A stretch of 64,000 bases of DNA from Aphrophora alni (Eukaryota > Arthropoda > Insecta > Hemiptera > Aphrophoridae). Position 1 is the stretch's first letter; the number at the start of each line of letters is the position of its first letter. A program made the position numbers and the translations under genes. Below the pieces are notes generated by a model. That model was not told the DNA's origin. It saw only the letters and a program-made list of their open reading frames with translations, and did no database searches. Below are positions 44,282 through 59,409 of the stretch, one piece after another. Location: assembly GCA_963513935.1 (NCBI GenBank), contig OY740772.1, positions 101,575,340-101,639,339 of the forward strand, read 5' to 3'.

Positions 44282-46347
44282 TGTAGCATTTAAATCCAAA
44301 AAAGCACTTCCGCAATAACTTAACTCATTTCGTAAATATACATTCCACTTTCCGTCGCTTGACAGATGCTGGCATCTAGCGGCCCGCTCCTAAACCAAGC
44401 ATCACCTGATACTTGAAACCAAAGTACATTTTCGCCGGTCAAGCTAGCTTCTCGATTACCGGTCCACAGTCTACATGCGATAACAACATGGTCTACACTC
44501 TTCATAACTCCGTTAGCTAAAAGTTTTTCTTCCTTCTCTCAAAATTACCGTCTTTCTAAAACATCATGTTAAATTACTAATTGTGCGCCTTAGTCTAATA
44601 ATCTGGTTCAAAAATGTTAAAATTAACCATCATTTTCTCGGTACTACCTCACGTGATCTGCGACAGGATTTACCAGGTACTTCAACCTTACAGATTTTGT
44701 CATATTATAAATTTTGTTAATTTTTAAAATAATTTGTTAATTATCATGTATTCTTTAAAATATGTATTTCATGTTTTATTCAATATTCTATTTCCTTTTG
44801 AAACTAAATGATTATAAAAATTTTCTTTTCTTAAAACATCATTTACAAAATCTTGCAAAGGCACATTTTACGTTTTGAACATTTTTGTGAAATAAGTGCA
44901 AACTAGTGTTGAACATTAAATGATCAGAATATGAACATGTCAAATATAAAACAATTGAGGAAATTTCTTCTAAATCAGAAAATTTCGTTTTACAAGCTTT
45001 TGCAAAATCTTACAAGTCTTATACAAGCTTTCTTTTAAACAAAATTAAAATATATATAAATAGATTTATAATAATCTAAGAAGCTTTTAAGTACCATCTT
45101 AACGAATTTCTGTTATACAATCAATTTTCTTTAATTTTGGCAAATAATCAGATATTTCTTTAATGATGAACATTAATGCTAAAACATGTCTGATTTTGTA
45201 CAGACACTAAAAGAACATGTTTTTTGCTCACAGCTAATATGCTGGTAGGACAAATAGGAGAAATTGGAGAAATAAAGAAATTCTTGTCTCACATTGCGCA
45301 AACCAACGAAACATCCTAACAAGTTTCGTCCTGTTGGCAAAACACGTTTTTTTTGTATAACGTAACTTCACATTTTCAAGTGCATAAAAGTGATGTCTTT
45401 TTCTACAGCTGACTTTACAGAACTTTAACTAACTCATTTTGTATATGTGCCTAAATTTACTTTCGCAAATATGTGTTCCTTAAGACTATTTTCTAAATGT
45501 AGACCTGTGTAGTTAATTATAAAATATATATAAAAAACAATTATTGGGTGGAGCCTGCATGCAATTTTCGGTCCTAACAACCTCCAAGAGGTTAATTTCC
45601 AAATTAAAATAATTGACGTCAATTAACAAAATTTCAAAATTCTAAATTCCTTTTTTTGTTTGTTTAAAATATATAAATTTATTTGGCCAATATAGTTTTT
45701 AAGAAATTTTTCAAACCAGTTATATTATGTATCTTTAGTTTAGTGATAAACATGTTAACTATAGATATGATTTTTGAACTTAAAATATCAAACTCTTTTA
45801 TATTTTGTTAAATTCTGTAATTGTTTAAAAAGAAACTATCATCTTATAAACTAAAAAGGGGGGGATAAGTTTTTTTTCTTTTTTTGAATCTTTTGATTAA
45901 ATTTTTTTTTTATTATTATACTTTTACATTAAGGGCGTATAATCTTTTTTTTTGATTAATTATAATTCTGTGAATTATTAAGCTGTGCTCATTGTTTTTT
46001 TTGTTAAATTTTTGTAACTATAAATATACATATTAAAAGGGGGGATAAATTTTTAGAATCTGTTGATTAAATTTTTTTTTCTAAATTATTATATGTTACA
46101 ATTAAGGGCTTATAACTTTTACAATTTATGATATTGTTAATCATAAGTTTTTTTTTATTGATGATTTGTGTCAGGATGTCTTTTGTTGTAAATGACAAAG
46201 TCTGAAGCGCCGAAATTTCCTTCTGCTTTCAATAAACTTGAGCCTTGTTAATTACTAAATTTGTCTTTGTCTTTTTTTTATTTTTTCTTTTCAAACATTG
46301 TTACCATTTTGGTTCCGCCTTTATTAAATTTAAGTCCCCTGGTAACA
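44282..46347 (+). repeat. E2 3' LTR
   Basis: Same length as the 5' LTR, with no difference noticed on reading. AATAAA at 46231-46236 is the likely poly(A) signal. Confidence 0.95.
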
Positions 46348-46636
46348 ATATATTATAGATTGTATTTACAAATATGAAATAAAATAAATTAAAGTTTTAT
46401 AAAGTAAAGCCCAGTAGGTGATTCAAACGGGTGTCTTGAGGGGTAGATACCAATCCTCTACGTTTGTCTGAGTGAAGCGACTCTTCATTTAGCCGCATTC
46501 CCAGTTTGATAATACAAGTTAGATACAAATTTGCAAATTTCAATACCGTATGGTACTGATCTTAAATCTTTATGATTAAAAATAGCGAAATGTTACAAAT
46601 GTAATTTCAAACCGTCGTCCATTTGATATTCATACA

Positions 46637-46760
46637 GTTACAAGATCCGTCAGGGCTAATTCATTGATAAAAACTTTCCTAGTAATGCTTCCACCATAAT
46701 GTACTGCTTTGAGGCCGCTAGGTTTGAGTCACTCACAAAACAAAGCGAGAATAGTCTGTT
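46637..46760 (+). repeat. Dispersed repeat family R3, candidate copy
   Basis: AGTTACAAGATCCGTCAGG, a GAGGCCGCTAGG-like block and AACAAAGCGAGAATAGTC parallel the segment at 55991-56110 (AGTTACAAGATCTGGCAGG, GGCTTGCTAGAGG, AACGAAGCGAGAGGAG). Similarity is moderate. Confidence 0.4.
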
Positions 46761-47591
46761 TAATAAATATACATCTATCCGAATCAAGAAAATAGTGATT
46801 TAAACAAATATGAGGTTCATAATACCTTTATTAGAACCGATCAAATAAACCTTGGTAAAATTTCTTTGTCAATATATTTAAACTTTCTCTTTAAAGCCCA
46901 AGAAAGACACTTTATGGTATTAAATTTAGAAGTTCTGGTTGGATTTCATTTTATGATATGTGTGGGTAATTGTATGACGACGTCTATCAACTTTTTTCGT
47001 TTATATGATTTCCAAGGCAGTTCAACATGTTTTATACATATTTCTACTTATAATGGAAGGATTAAAGGCCTTTACATCGGGAGAGTATTATAACAGGTGA
47101 GTCGTCTTTGCTCAACGCATCAGTTGCCCTATATATATAACAAGGTCGCCCATATTTGTTTTTATTTTATAGTGCAAGTCTAGCAGATTTCTCTCATATA
47201 CTTTTTCATTTCCATACTCATTTTATCTTTCGGTTTTTATCCACATTTATATATTTTTTCTCCTTAAATACAGGTTTTAATGGGACTACTTATTTGGGTG
47301 GAATTTAGTTTAAGTAGTTATTCTATGGATGTATGCATAAGTGCAAGTGTGTATAAATTGTTTATTTATTTAAGATTAAAACGTGGTACTATTTTGAATA
47401 TAACAGCGCCTTTGTTACTGGGTCTGTATAGGGACTTTTTTTCCAAAACTCTTGCATAGTTTATGTATATTAATTAAGTTTTATTTTAAAATTTATTGAA
47501 ACTGGTCTGAAAGACCAAACATCAATTTACATCTATCACCATTTCATTTGCTACCTATAAAGTCAACCACTGTTGTACTATATATTAGATT
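46761..47591. other. AT-rich intergenic DNA, nothing recognised
   Basis: Open frame 46866-47093 has no recognisable motif. Confidence 0.45.
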
Positions 47592-47870
47592 CTAAAAACA
47601 CACACTGAATTTCACTAATTCAAAAGTTTTAGTTCTCTTCAGCTTTCTCACTGTATTGGTGTTGTCAAGCAGTGGAATAGCTTCTTCGTTGACATGCTGG
47701 TGCAATCTAGATTCATGCTTTGCAGCAAACCTTTTAATTTCACTGGCGACATCAGGGATCCTAAGGTCTCGATGTAGCTCACTATTTCTGATGTACCATG
47801 GGGCACTTACCATGTTCCGTAGCACTTTATTCTGAAAGGTTTGAATACATCTGATGTTCGTTTCAATAAA
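47592..47870 (-). pseudogene. C-terminal fragment of a jockey-type non-LTR retrotransposon ORF2
   Basis: The minus strand encodes about 90 residues matching the conserved tail after the reverse transcriptase domain of jockey-clade elements: ETNIRCIQTFQNKVLRN, then APWYIRNSELHRDLRIP, then FAAKHESRLHQHVN, then an LLDN..RKLKRTKTFELV end. Upstream (above about 47870) the similarity stops, so this is a 5'-truncated insertion, the usual fate of LINEs. The reading frame is still open. No RT catalytic part remains, so it is inactive. Recognition is from family memory, not a search. Confidence 0.85.
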
Positions 47871-50536
<2,666 letters not shown>

Positions 50537-52198
50537 TAACTATTTTGACTGTATTGACTGTAAGAAGTAACAGTTAATTATTTTAAAACAGGTTTCAGAG
50601 ATTTTATATTATTATTTTAACTGGATAAAAATAACATTCACAATTTTCAAAAATATATCATTGAAACAAGTTGTTGGACGCCAATATGGGGCTTACTCAA
50701 TAAGTTTAATATAAACAAATTCTGTAAAGATAATGTCCAAAGTAGGTTTTTTTTGGCACTGAGAGAAACGTTAAATTGTATTAGTAGATCAAGGTGTCTT
50801 GCCCAGTAGGGTAAGTTTGTTTAAAATTGTAATAGTTCTATCAGCATCGTAATTTTGTTTGTCACTACTTTTTGACATCGGTTTGGCTTCCTACGATTCT
50901 GGTAGATGTGTGTCTCCGCCCAGTTTGCTCGTGTCGCGGACTCAGCAAAAGCGGATCACGTGAATACATTTTTCTTCGAGAGGTCAGTGTTTAAATTACA
51001 TCTATTTGTAGAAATTAAATTTGCACATTCTTACCAGTTGTTATAAGTGGTATAACAAACTAGATTTAAAATAAATAAATAAAACACCTTTTTTAAAAGC
51101 CGAAATTTTAATACTTAAAATTTTCTCATATTTTAAATTTAATGGGGTACTGCAATTAAATAAAAATTTACAAATTCATATCTTCATTTTCGTTGTCACT
51201 CTTGTGTTCAGGTACAGGAAGGAGATAATAACAACAACAACAACGTCGACAATCACTTTTCCTGTTTTTGATTTAATGTAACGTGAAGAAGTGTCAAAAT
51301 AATAGAAGTCAACATTATCCGAGGTTCAATGAAGTCAACCAAATTTACTTCGTACGTGGAATAACTAAAAATAAAACAAATGAGTTTTTATCTATGGTTT
51401 ACGAATAGACTCTCGACTATAAATAATTATGAGTATTTAAATGATTTCAATCTAACTGTAAATAGTTAAAAATTAAGCAAAACGTCACAGCTCTTAAGTT
51501 TTATTACAATCTTATGTCTCAATTATTTTCTCGGTTAGTTGTTAGAAAATTTAAGAAAAGAGATTTTTTCTGTATTTCATTTCTATTTCTAGTAAAAGAA
51601 ACAGATTTTATTTCTATAAGGAATAACGTAATATGTTCCAAATCGATTTATTTAGGTTTTTTCTCTGAGTTTGTTCTTTCAGAAAATGGTGGGTCAAAAC
51701 TTTGTACATCTGATATAGGTATACAAGATTTAAGTTGTACTCTTTACTAGAGAATATTATACGTTATAAGGGAGCAATTTCCTAGTCGTGTAGGAATTAA
51801 ATAATTACTAATGTTTATGTGTTGTTAATTTCTATCAAAAATGTAATAATCATAAACTTGTTATGAGGTGATAAGTATGAGGATAATGTTTCACTGTAAG
51901 AGCCCTCTTTTGGTTTTAAACATCCTTCTTCATGAGACATCCATAAATAAATAATAAATAACCCACAAATCAGCCCTTCAAGATTATGCTTTTAAAATTA
52001 AAACAAAATAATAAATAGTAAAAATAACAAACGTCAAATGATTTATTTTAGATATAATAACGACTGCACCCAATAATGCATATTGTCTTCAGATTTTTTT
52101 AAGTAACACTCATCCAAGAATATAACTGACGACTTGGGTGATTATGTACGATTAATTTCTAATCAACCGGTCAAATTCAATTTAAGAAAATCACATTT
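50537..52198. other. Intergenic DNA with an R3-like segment
   Basis: 50765-50830 (TTAAATTGTATT, AGATCAAGGTGTCTTGCCCA, GTTTGTTTAAAA) aligns with the minus strand of about 56190-56260. An (AAC)n tract lies at about 51231-51243. No gene recognised. Confidence 0.4.
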
Positions 52199-52335
52199 TG
52201 TTTACAGTGGGCCCTCCCACCGCAATACGACAGCTTAAGGAGAAACAAACTGCACAGAAAACATTGTACCTTAAAGTGGGATTGGAACCCACAACTTGCA
52301 ATACCAACCTTTGTTTAGAGGATAGCCGACTTAAA
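52199..52335 (-). repeat. tRNA-like SINE candidate
   Basis: Minus strand contains GTGGGTTCCAATCCCAC, a tRNA T-arm with a 5-bp stem and a 7-nt loop close to the TTCRANY consensus (B box). TTGCAAGTTG precedes it, as would an anticodon arm. The A box is not clear. About 70 bp of non-tRNA sequence follow. Could be a decayed tRNA-derived SINE or a chance T-arm. Confidence 0.35.
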
Positions 52336-52652
52336 TCTCTATAGTTAATTTATCTCTATTAATCTATTAATCTCTATAGCTCATTAAACTATAGTCAATT
52401 TTTAAAGGTATATTTTAATATTACAAACGTGAATTCCATAAGATTTATACAATTACCTTGACATTTACAGCCTCAATATTGAGATATAAAACGTTTCCCT
52501 AGATACATGTAAGTGGACCAATAGGAGCATTTTATGTTTATTCTATGAACAAAAATCTATATTTTTATTCCTGTCAAACGAATGGAACAAATTTTATTTA
52601 GATGCAAACTAATCCAAGATAAAATAATTAATTTCGTCTGAATAAAAATGAG

Positions 52653-52655
<3 letters not shown>

Positions 52656-52744
<89 letters not shown>
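52656..52744. repeat. (AT)n microsatellite
   Basis: About 44 AT units, with one AAAT interruption at about 52706. Confidence 0.95.
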
Positions 52745-52747
<3 letters not shown>

Positions 52748-54369
52748 CTTAAACCGCAAAGTCTTTTAACGCAATAGACTGATATTATAGTAGCATAAGA
52801 AAAACTCAATATAATATACAGTAATACGTTTCAAATATATGTTAAAAATTTGATATAAAATTATTTTTCTCGTAATATAAATAATGGTTTAAATTTTCAA
52901 AACCAAGAAACCGCTATAGTCTTAGTTACTGTGGCAAAACGTTTTATCCTCAAGATTATACATTTTCCCTCCAATCACAATCAAACTTCTAATAACTTGG
53001 CATATTCACAAGATACTTTGTGTCAATTTAAGACGATTAATATCTAAAACTGTATGGCCTCTTAATTTCTGTATGAAATCTTTATTTTGGACTTTTTCAT
53101 ATCCTATTTAAAAGCAAGCAATATGCGACCAGTATGAAGATCTTGTCTTTCACCAACTTTTGAACTGATTTGTGGAATCATTGATGACTATATTGACTTT
53201 AAATCTTGAATAAAATTTTGACGGTCCTAAAGTGAACGGGTTTTTGGCCATAATATTTTGCACTTTAACAACAATTTTTATAACCTTCTAAACCGATTTT
53301 AGTGAAACAAATGTAATTCGATATAACATATATGTGAAATATATAGGAAAAAATTGGTTACATCTAGAACCAATTTCCACCGTCAAGGGATTAAAAACCG
53401 TCTTGGCAAAACGTTTTGGTCCCCACAACTTTTTTCTCTGAAAACGAACAAAATCGGATATTTAAGAATACATACGAATGAAATACGCTGAGAAAACTTG
53501 AGGCGTTTTAAATTAAACACATCTACTTGTATTGCCTTAAAATTGCTGTTATAAAGTCTGTATTGTGGAATGGTATAAAAACGTTTCTTAAAATATGATG
53601 GCCTTATTATTCATGACTTTATGAACTGAACGTAATAATTTTATCCGCGTAAAATGACGGAAACAGATTGTAAAGCGATGCAAACACCTTATGATTTTCC
53701 TGGAATTTCGATTATTTCTTAAATGAGTGGTAATTGGACGGTCATTTGTTTACTGAAACCGCATATTTTTAACCCAATTATCCAATTTTATTGGTGACGC
53801 TCATAAAGTTCTATTTAATTGTATCAATAAACATTCCTAAAATTAATAAAATGTTCTTATTTTTCTCCCAACTGTCAGTTCTCTATTAACTACATATTAA
53901 TTTTAAATGTTTATCACCTCTCTCACAATTTGTTATAACGAACCCTAATCTATAAAACATGTAATTCGACAACCCTTCTACATAATCCTCCATTACTATT
54001 ACAGTCCCTATTAATAAAATACAACGACGCTCAATGGAGAACTGGAAACATCTTCCTAAAGGATTAGAATACAGCATAAATATAATACCGTTTTTATTAG
54101 CATGATTTATTTGTTGGGAAGTCAACTTTAATTGAACATTTATGATCTGAGAGAGAAGAGGGCAGTAAAATGTAACTAAGGACTCTTCATTTGTAATATG
54201 TAAATTTGATTTACACTGTCTTTACTAAAATACTTATCCTGTTCTTCTTCCTTCTAATTAATTATTAAAACAACAAATACATTTTTTTAAAAATCAAATA
54301 CAAAATTTTGTTGAATCTTAAGTTTTCAAATATCAGTAGCTATTGACTGACACAGGTTTCCCTTCAAAG
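52745..54369. other. AT-rich intergenic DNA, nothing recognised
   Basis: The 79-codon minus-strand frame at 53886-54125 shows no known motif. Confidence 0.45.
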
Positions 54370-54545
54370 GAATCACTAGTGATATGTTCCTGGATATCCC
54401 GAAGGATCCTAGCTGGATCTATACCTCTATCGTGTAGTCTTTGGTTAGATCACTCTCTTTTATCTCTTCTATCACGTCTCTCTTGACCAACTCCTGTTTT
54501 TTCCCGACCCTGACCCCAATAACTTGTCTATTATATACATTGTTT
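54370..54545 (+). repeat. R1 repeat, copy 7
   Basis: CTAGCTGGATCTATACC, GGTTAGATCACTCTCTTTTA, CTCTCTTGACCAACTCCTG and CCCGACCCTGAC in family order. Among the better preserved copies. Confidence 0.6.
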
Positions 54546-55990
54546 AAGGATGAGATATAAATAAATCAATATAATAAAATATTTGAAGGGGGGTGGTTTT
54601 TATTTTATATTCTTTTCTTAATTTTTTATGAGATGATGATTAGAGTTTTTCGATTTATGATCGAGATGTATTGTGCAACTGTACTAATGATAAATCATTT
54701 TATCTTTGTTTGTATTTATAACTTGTTTATTTAAAGTAATACCTTTAATGTTGTTAATTTTTTTTTCCATTTTTGTTCTTTAAAATTACGTCAGTAAAAT
54801 ATAACTCACTATAAAATTTGTATTTATAAACTCATCGATTTGTTTCAGATAGAAAAATCTGAAATTCTGGTATCTTACTTAAAAATGGTTAAACTTATTA
54901 CTATAACGTTATATATGTGACATGTTATTTTCTTTCAGCATAAACTTTAAAAACAGTAAAACTCTATTAGCATCAAACTATTCAATGAATGTAATTTACC
55001 AAAAAAACCACAATAAAACACTAACAACACAAAGACTGTGTATTTATGTTTATCTTCCTTATGTACATTTCATTAACTAGTATCATCTCCAAGGGAACAA
55101 ATACACATTCTATATAAAACAAATTATGTAAATATAATAAAGCATCCGCACTATTACGTAACTAAAAGTATTTATATGATTTTAAAATTTACATATTTTG
55201 TATTGTAAATTTATATTATATATATACACACACAAATGAAGTTAAATAGTTTAAAGCATATTATATTAAATTCATTTTTAATAAAAATGTATTGAGAGTG
55301 ATGTATGAATGTTATAACGCACGAAACTTCACTTCAAGGAGGAAGATTACTAAGAGGAGAGAATCCTGTTGAGCTCTCTTGTACTTTATTAAAAGCTGAC
55401 AGCCCAGGGAGGTGTCAGAAGTCTTTCTTTGTTTTGCTCTTTTCTTTATTAAGAACTTGAACTTCTAACTGAAAAACTAAAAGGTTTTCCTTTCCTTAAC
55501 ACTGTAAATACACTTCAGATTCATTTACCATTAGGCGAACTTTCTTTCGATATTAATATAATAATAACAATTATTCTATTGCAGAATGTATTTCAAAATA
55601 AAATATTGAAAACCCTTTTAGATACAATTTGGAATCGATCTATTGTTTAGTTCAAATATTGAGTGAATATAAATATTGTTAAAATAGCAAATGTAATAAT
55701 AACAATGATTTCCATTCAATTAATAATTTAGAGTACAAATTAAAGGGCAAGTCTTGAAAATGGCCACAAATTATATTATTATGATTGTGGCCATAATAAT
55801 ATAGATAGGAATATGAAATTTAGTATATTAGATTATGATGTCTTCGTATCAAACTATTAAAATAGTGGAAATTATAATTTATTTATACCTCGTAATGTAA
55901 TTCAACTTATACACTAAATTACATCAACATTGTTGGATTTCAATTCAGTTATTAAAAATGTAATGTGGAACTGTGACCTTCTATTATTAG
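54546..55990. other. AT-rich intergenic DNA, nothing recognised
   Basis: No feature recognised. Confidence 0.5.
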
Positions 55991-56300
55991 TATAGTTACA
56001 AGATCTGGCAGGACCGAGCCCCTTGGCGAATGGAGGTGCCTTTATCTCTCAGGCTTGCTAGAGGCGAGACACTGATAGGAACGAAGCGAGAGGAGACTTT
56101 TCAATCATCTTAGAAGACTATTAGGATCTACCTTACGTGACGCATGAACAAAAATAAAATAAAAATTGGAAATCAAATGTAACAATAATTCTAATGTTTT
56201 AAATAAACTAAGCTAATGGGTAAGACACCTTGATCTGAGAATACAATTTAAAACATATCTACAAAGCCTACGAAATCAACTTTTGAGCATTACATTTAGA
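55991..56300 (-). repeat. Dispersed repeat family R3, candidate copy
   Basis: One end (55991-56110) resembles 46637-46760; the other (about 56190-56260, minus) resembles 50765-50830. The two local similarities may belong to a single larger element that is only complete here. Confidence 0.4.
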
Positions 56301-59267
56301 TGATCCGCTTTTATTACGTTGTGTTATGGGGCATGGTGAGTACCATGATGGCGGCCACCTACTTGTTATAGAACTATACACTTCATAAAATAGTTCAACA
56401 ATAATTGAAAACGTGTATGATTTAACAAAATACTATAGTATAAGTTTTTAACTATGAAACTTTTAGAAGATACTGTACTTCACTTTAAATTTATATTTGG
56501 TTGTAATTATCGATTATCAATTCATATCATAAATAATAAACGTCATTCCCATTATTATAAATATCAAAGTTATTATTAAATATAATTATTAATATTATTA
56601 TAATTCAATATAAATTACTGGGTATGTTTTAATATATAATAAAGTCGAAGTATGTCAATTATTTAATATATATATAATTCATGCTAATGAGTTATTTAAA
56701 AAATAAAACTCATTATGATTTTAATTTATTTATGCTATTGTTGCAACGAATTTACAAATTTTCTATTGAAAATTTTAAACAAAATTAATGTATTGTCATT
56801 TTAATACGCTTTGTGGCCTTTCACAATATGTAGTTTATATAGGTAAACATTTTCTTTTCAGTTAATTATATTTTAATAAAATTAGGTACACACAATATAA
56901 ACTGTTACAATAATATATTTCCAACCCGATACGAAAAGGTACATATACGCCAATTATTTGCATGATTTAGTATATCTATTATAAATAGTCAAAAAATAAA
57001 GTAATATGTTGAAATAGTTGTCGTCATATTTCTGTTCCAAAATAGATATTTTTCCAGACACAAAATATGTATCTTTTATTTCTGAAGAATATATAATTTA
57101 TTAGAAGATATGTATCATTTATAGCTGAAGGAGATCTTGTGTGTAAGAAGATATGTATCATGTAGGCAATATCTGAAGAAGATTTAATGCATAAGAAGAT
57201 ATGTCTGAAGAAGATGTGTTTTGTGATAGAAATATAACGACAATTATTTAAACATATATACTTAATATTTAGTAGTTAAAAAAAGTAGTGCAGACTTATA
57301 ATTCAACAAAGGACATATCGAAAATGACAAACGAATTTTTCTGTGCAAATAACTTGAAATTAAAGTTGAAAAAATCGAGCTATCGCGGGACGCTTAGCAT
57401 ATATGACAATTAAAAAAAAAAATTCCAAAAGTTTGCAAAAGAAAAAATGGTATTTAAAGCAAACAATAATGAAAATAAACAAATCTTTAGATTCTTTTAT
57501 ATAAACGTGTAAATATATTTTTATAAAAGTTCAAAAAAATAAATAAATTATGTTATATATTGTCAGTAATTGTACTCGTCGATGATATCTCTGATGATAT
57601 TAAAGTGACAATTGATCGGTGATAAATGAAATAGGCGACGAATATTCAAGAATTGCAAAAAATATATATTATATTGCTATCAATATTCTTACAAGAGACC
57701 AACAACATCAATAGTATTATTATTTATGTTATAGGCAAAATCATCCAATAAACACGTAGGGTAGGGTAGGTACTTTGGTTATTTCAACAACGTCATCTAA
57801 TAGTTAATATCTGTACATATGTGGAAAAACTCGTCTCTGCCTCATCTTGTACCTCTAAGACTATCTTATTTTCTTATAATATCAGTGGTCAAAATTACAT
57901 TTTTGACAATAACATCCATATTTTTCATCGCAATGTTGGTTCTATTACATGCAGAATTGAAATGAAAAAATTTTAATGATAATATAAGATGAATAATACA
58001 AAAGATTTAAAAAAATCTGTTTAAAACGACCTCCATTTTTATTTAATTATTTCCTAATTTCAATAGGGCTTACATACTGACGACAATGACGTCACAAACG
58101 TAAGATGATTTTCTTTGATATTACAATACTTACTTAATACTTCGTATATTCTGTAAAAAAATGGTTCAGATAAATAGAGTCCAATTTAAAGTCATTCATT
58201 TATTGTTTTTGTGAAGTTATATTCACGATAACTATAAAATAAACGAACAGTTATAAGAGATAAATTTAATTGAGATGCTTTTCAATAATTATATACTTTT
58301 TTACAAACTGATTGAATAATTGTTATAAAAAAATTAATTAATGCATCATCTATAAAGATGTAAAAGATGTTTTGTTACTTAAATTTTACAAGTATTTAAG
58401 TCTAAAAAATAATAACATTTCTCGACATAATACTTAAATGTCTATATTAGTTTTAGGCCTACGAACTACTGTATAAAACAGTCAACGGTGGTTGATGTAA
58501 AACGATATTTTAAGAATGTTTTATTCTTGGGTATTTTTTAATCTTTAGCCGTTTAGGAATTACAGGCACTTAGAGTTCAGAAAATTTAACTTTTGATAAA
58601 CCTGTCATGGAACTCCGACTAGCTGTATTGCGTTCCCCAACCCTTCTCAACTATTCGTCAGGACGAAGTGTTCCTCATCAATTTGTTTAATCAACTGAAA
58701 ACCGAGTTGGTAAGAAATTTGCTCCGGAACGAAATCTTGGACGAGGTGTTACAGTACCTCCAGAAATAGCACGACAGTAGAAAGAGGAGTATCTCATCTT
58801 TATGTATGAGGAAAGTCTCACATAAGCAAATTGTATTTGACTCTCTCTCGTTAGATAGAAGCAATTTATGGAACATTCGTTAATGGGATGAAACATATGA
58901 TCAAGATGAGGTTATTCACTATGGACTTTATATACAAGAGGAGACTGCAAATTACTCCATCTTTGAATGCTAATATTTTTATCATAAAAGGACTGAGATC
59001 TTTCGATCTTTGATATGGGGATAAATAATCCACCAAGACACCCTTGTCATAAAGGTCGTGAAGTTTATAGAGTTTCCCAGGGATTACATTATAAGGGCGT
59101 TACGTATCTATTTTAATTTTGGAACGATATTATGCTTTGTTACTAACGTGTACAAGATATAAATAGACCAGTTTAAAAGAAGGACTAATCATGTCAAAAC
59201 ATTCGTATGAATATATTAAAATAATCTAATGTTACAACAGTCGGTACATGATGGAATTCCATGATAA
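56301..59267. other. AT-rich intergenic DNA
   Basis: 57105-57225 has three loose copies of TAAGAAGATATGTATC. 58600-58900 is less AT-rich, with overlapping 60-70 codon minus-strand frames but no known motif. Nothing else supported. Confidence 0.4.
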
Positions 59268-59409
59268 TGGAAATAATGAGATGATTATTTAATTCCACAA
59301 AACAGCTTTAATTTCGACATATGTTTCGCCGTTAGGCATTTTCAAGCAACTAAATTGAAAACAAACAAGTCTAAACTAAAAAAAATAAATAATCATCTCA
59401 TTATTTCCA
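59268..59409. repeat. Small inverted-repeat element, 142 bp
   Basis: Perfect 24-bp inverted arms (59268-59291 and 59386-59409, containing AATAATGAGATGATTATT). The centre holds GTTTCGCCGTTAGGCATTTTCAAG (59323-59346), the minus-strand form of a GAAAC-hairpin motif. Confidence 0.8.

Larger units (their letters stand above)
36037..46347 (+). mobile_element. E2: intact Ty3/gypsy (Metaviridae) LTR retrotransposon
   Basis: A 10,311-bp element with two 2,066-bp LTRs (36037-38102 and 44282-46347) in which I found no difference by eye, flanked by ATAT (36033-36036 and 46348-46351). Order: LTR, primer-binding site, about 660-bp leader, gag, -1 frameshift, pol with protease-RT-RNase H-integrase (the Ty3/gypsy order), about 770-bp untranslated region, polypurine tract, LTR. 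No env and no chromodomain were seen. Both reading frames are open with catalytic residues intact, so this looks like a young, possibly active copy. Confidence 0.96.
35166..46514. mobile_element. Long-TIR DNA element (about 1.03 kb) interrupted by E2
   Basis: Left arm 35166-35463 starts TATTATCAAACGGGGAATGCG. The right end at 46514, read inverted, starts TATTATCAAACTGGGAATGCG and continues with a GAAGAGT block, a GCTTTACT block and ATAATAT. It then jumps across the 10.3-kb LTR element to 36036 and goes on to AACAATGTTTGTTACAAAAT (35930-35965 inverted, matching 35430-35455). Removing E2 and one ATAT copy leaves about 1,034 bp with arms of roughly 270-300 bp, more diverged from each other than the E2 LTRs are. 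No transposase seen. Family and target duplication are uncertain. Confidence 0.7.

Noticed and set aside
57590..57615. TGATGATATC-type repeats suggestive of a ribozyme core
   Set aside because: No paired stems around them.
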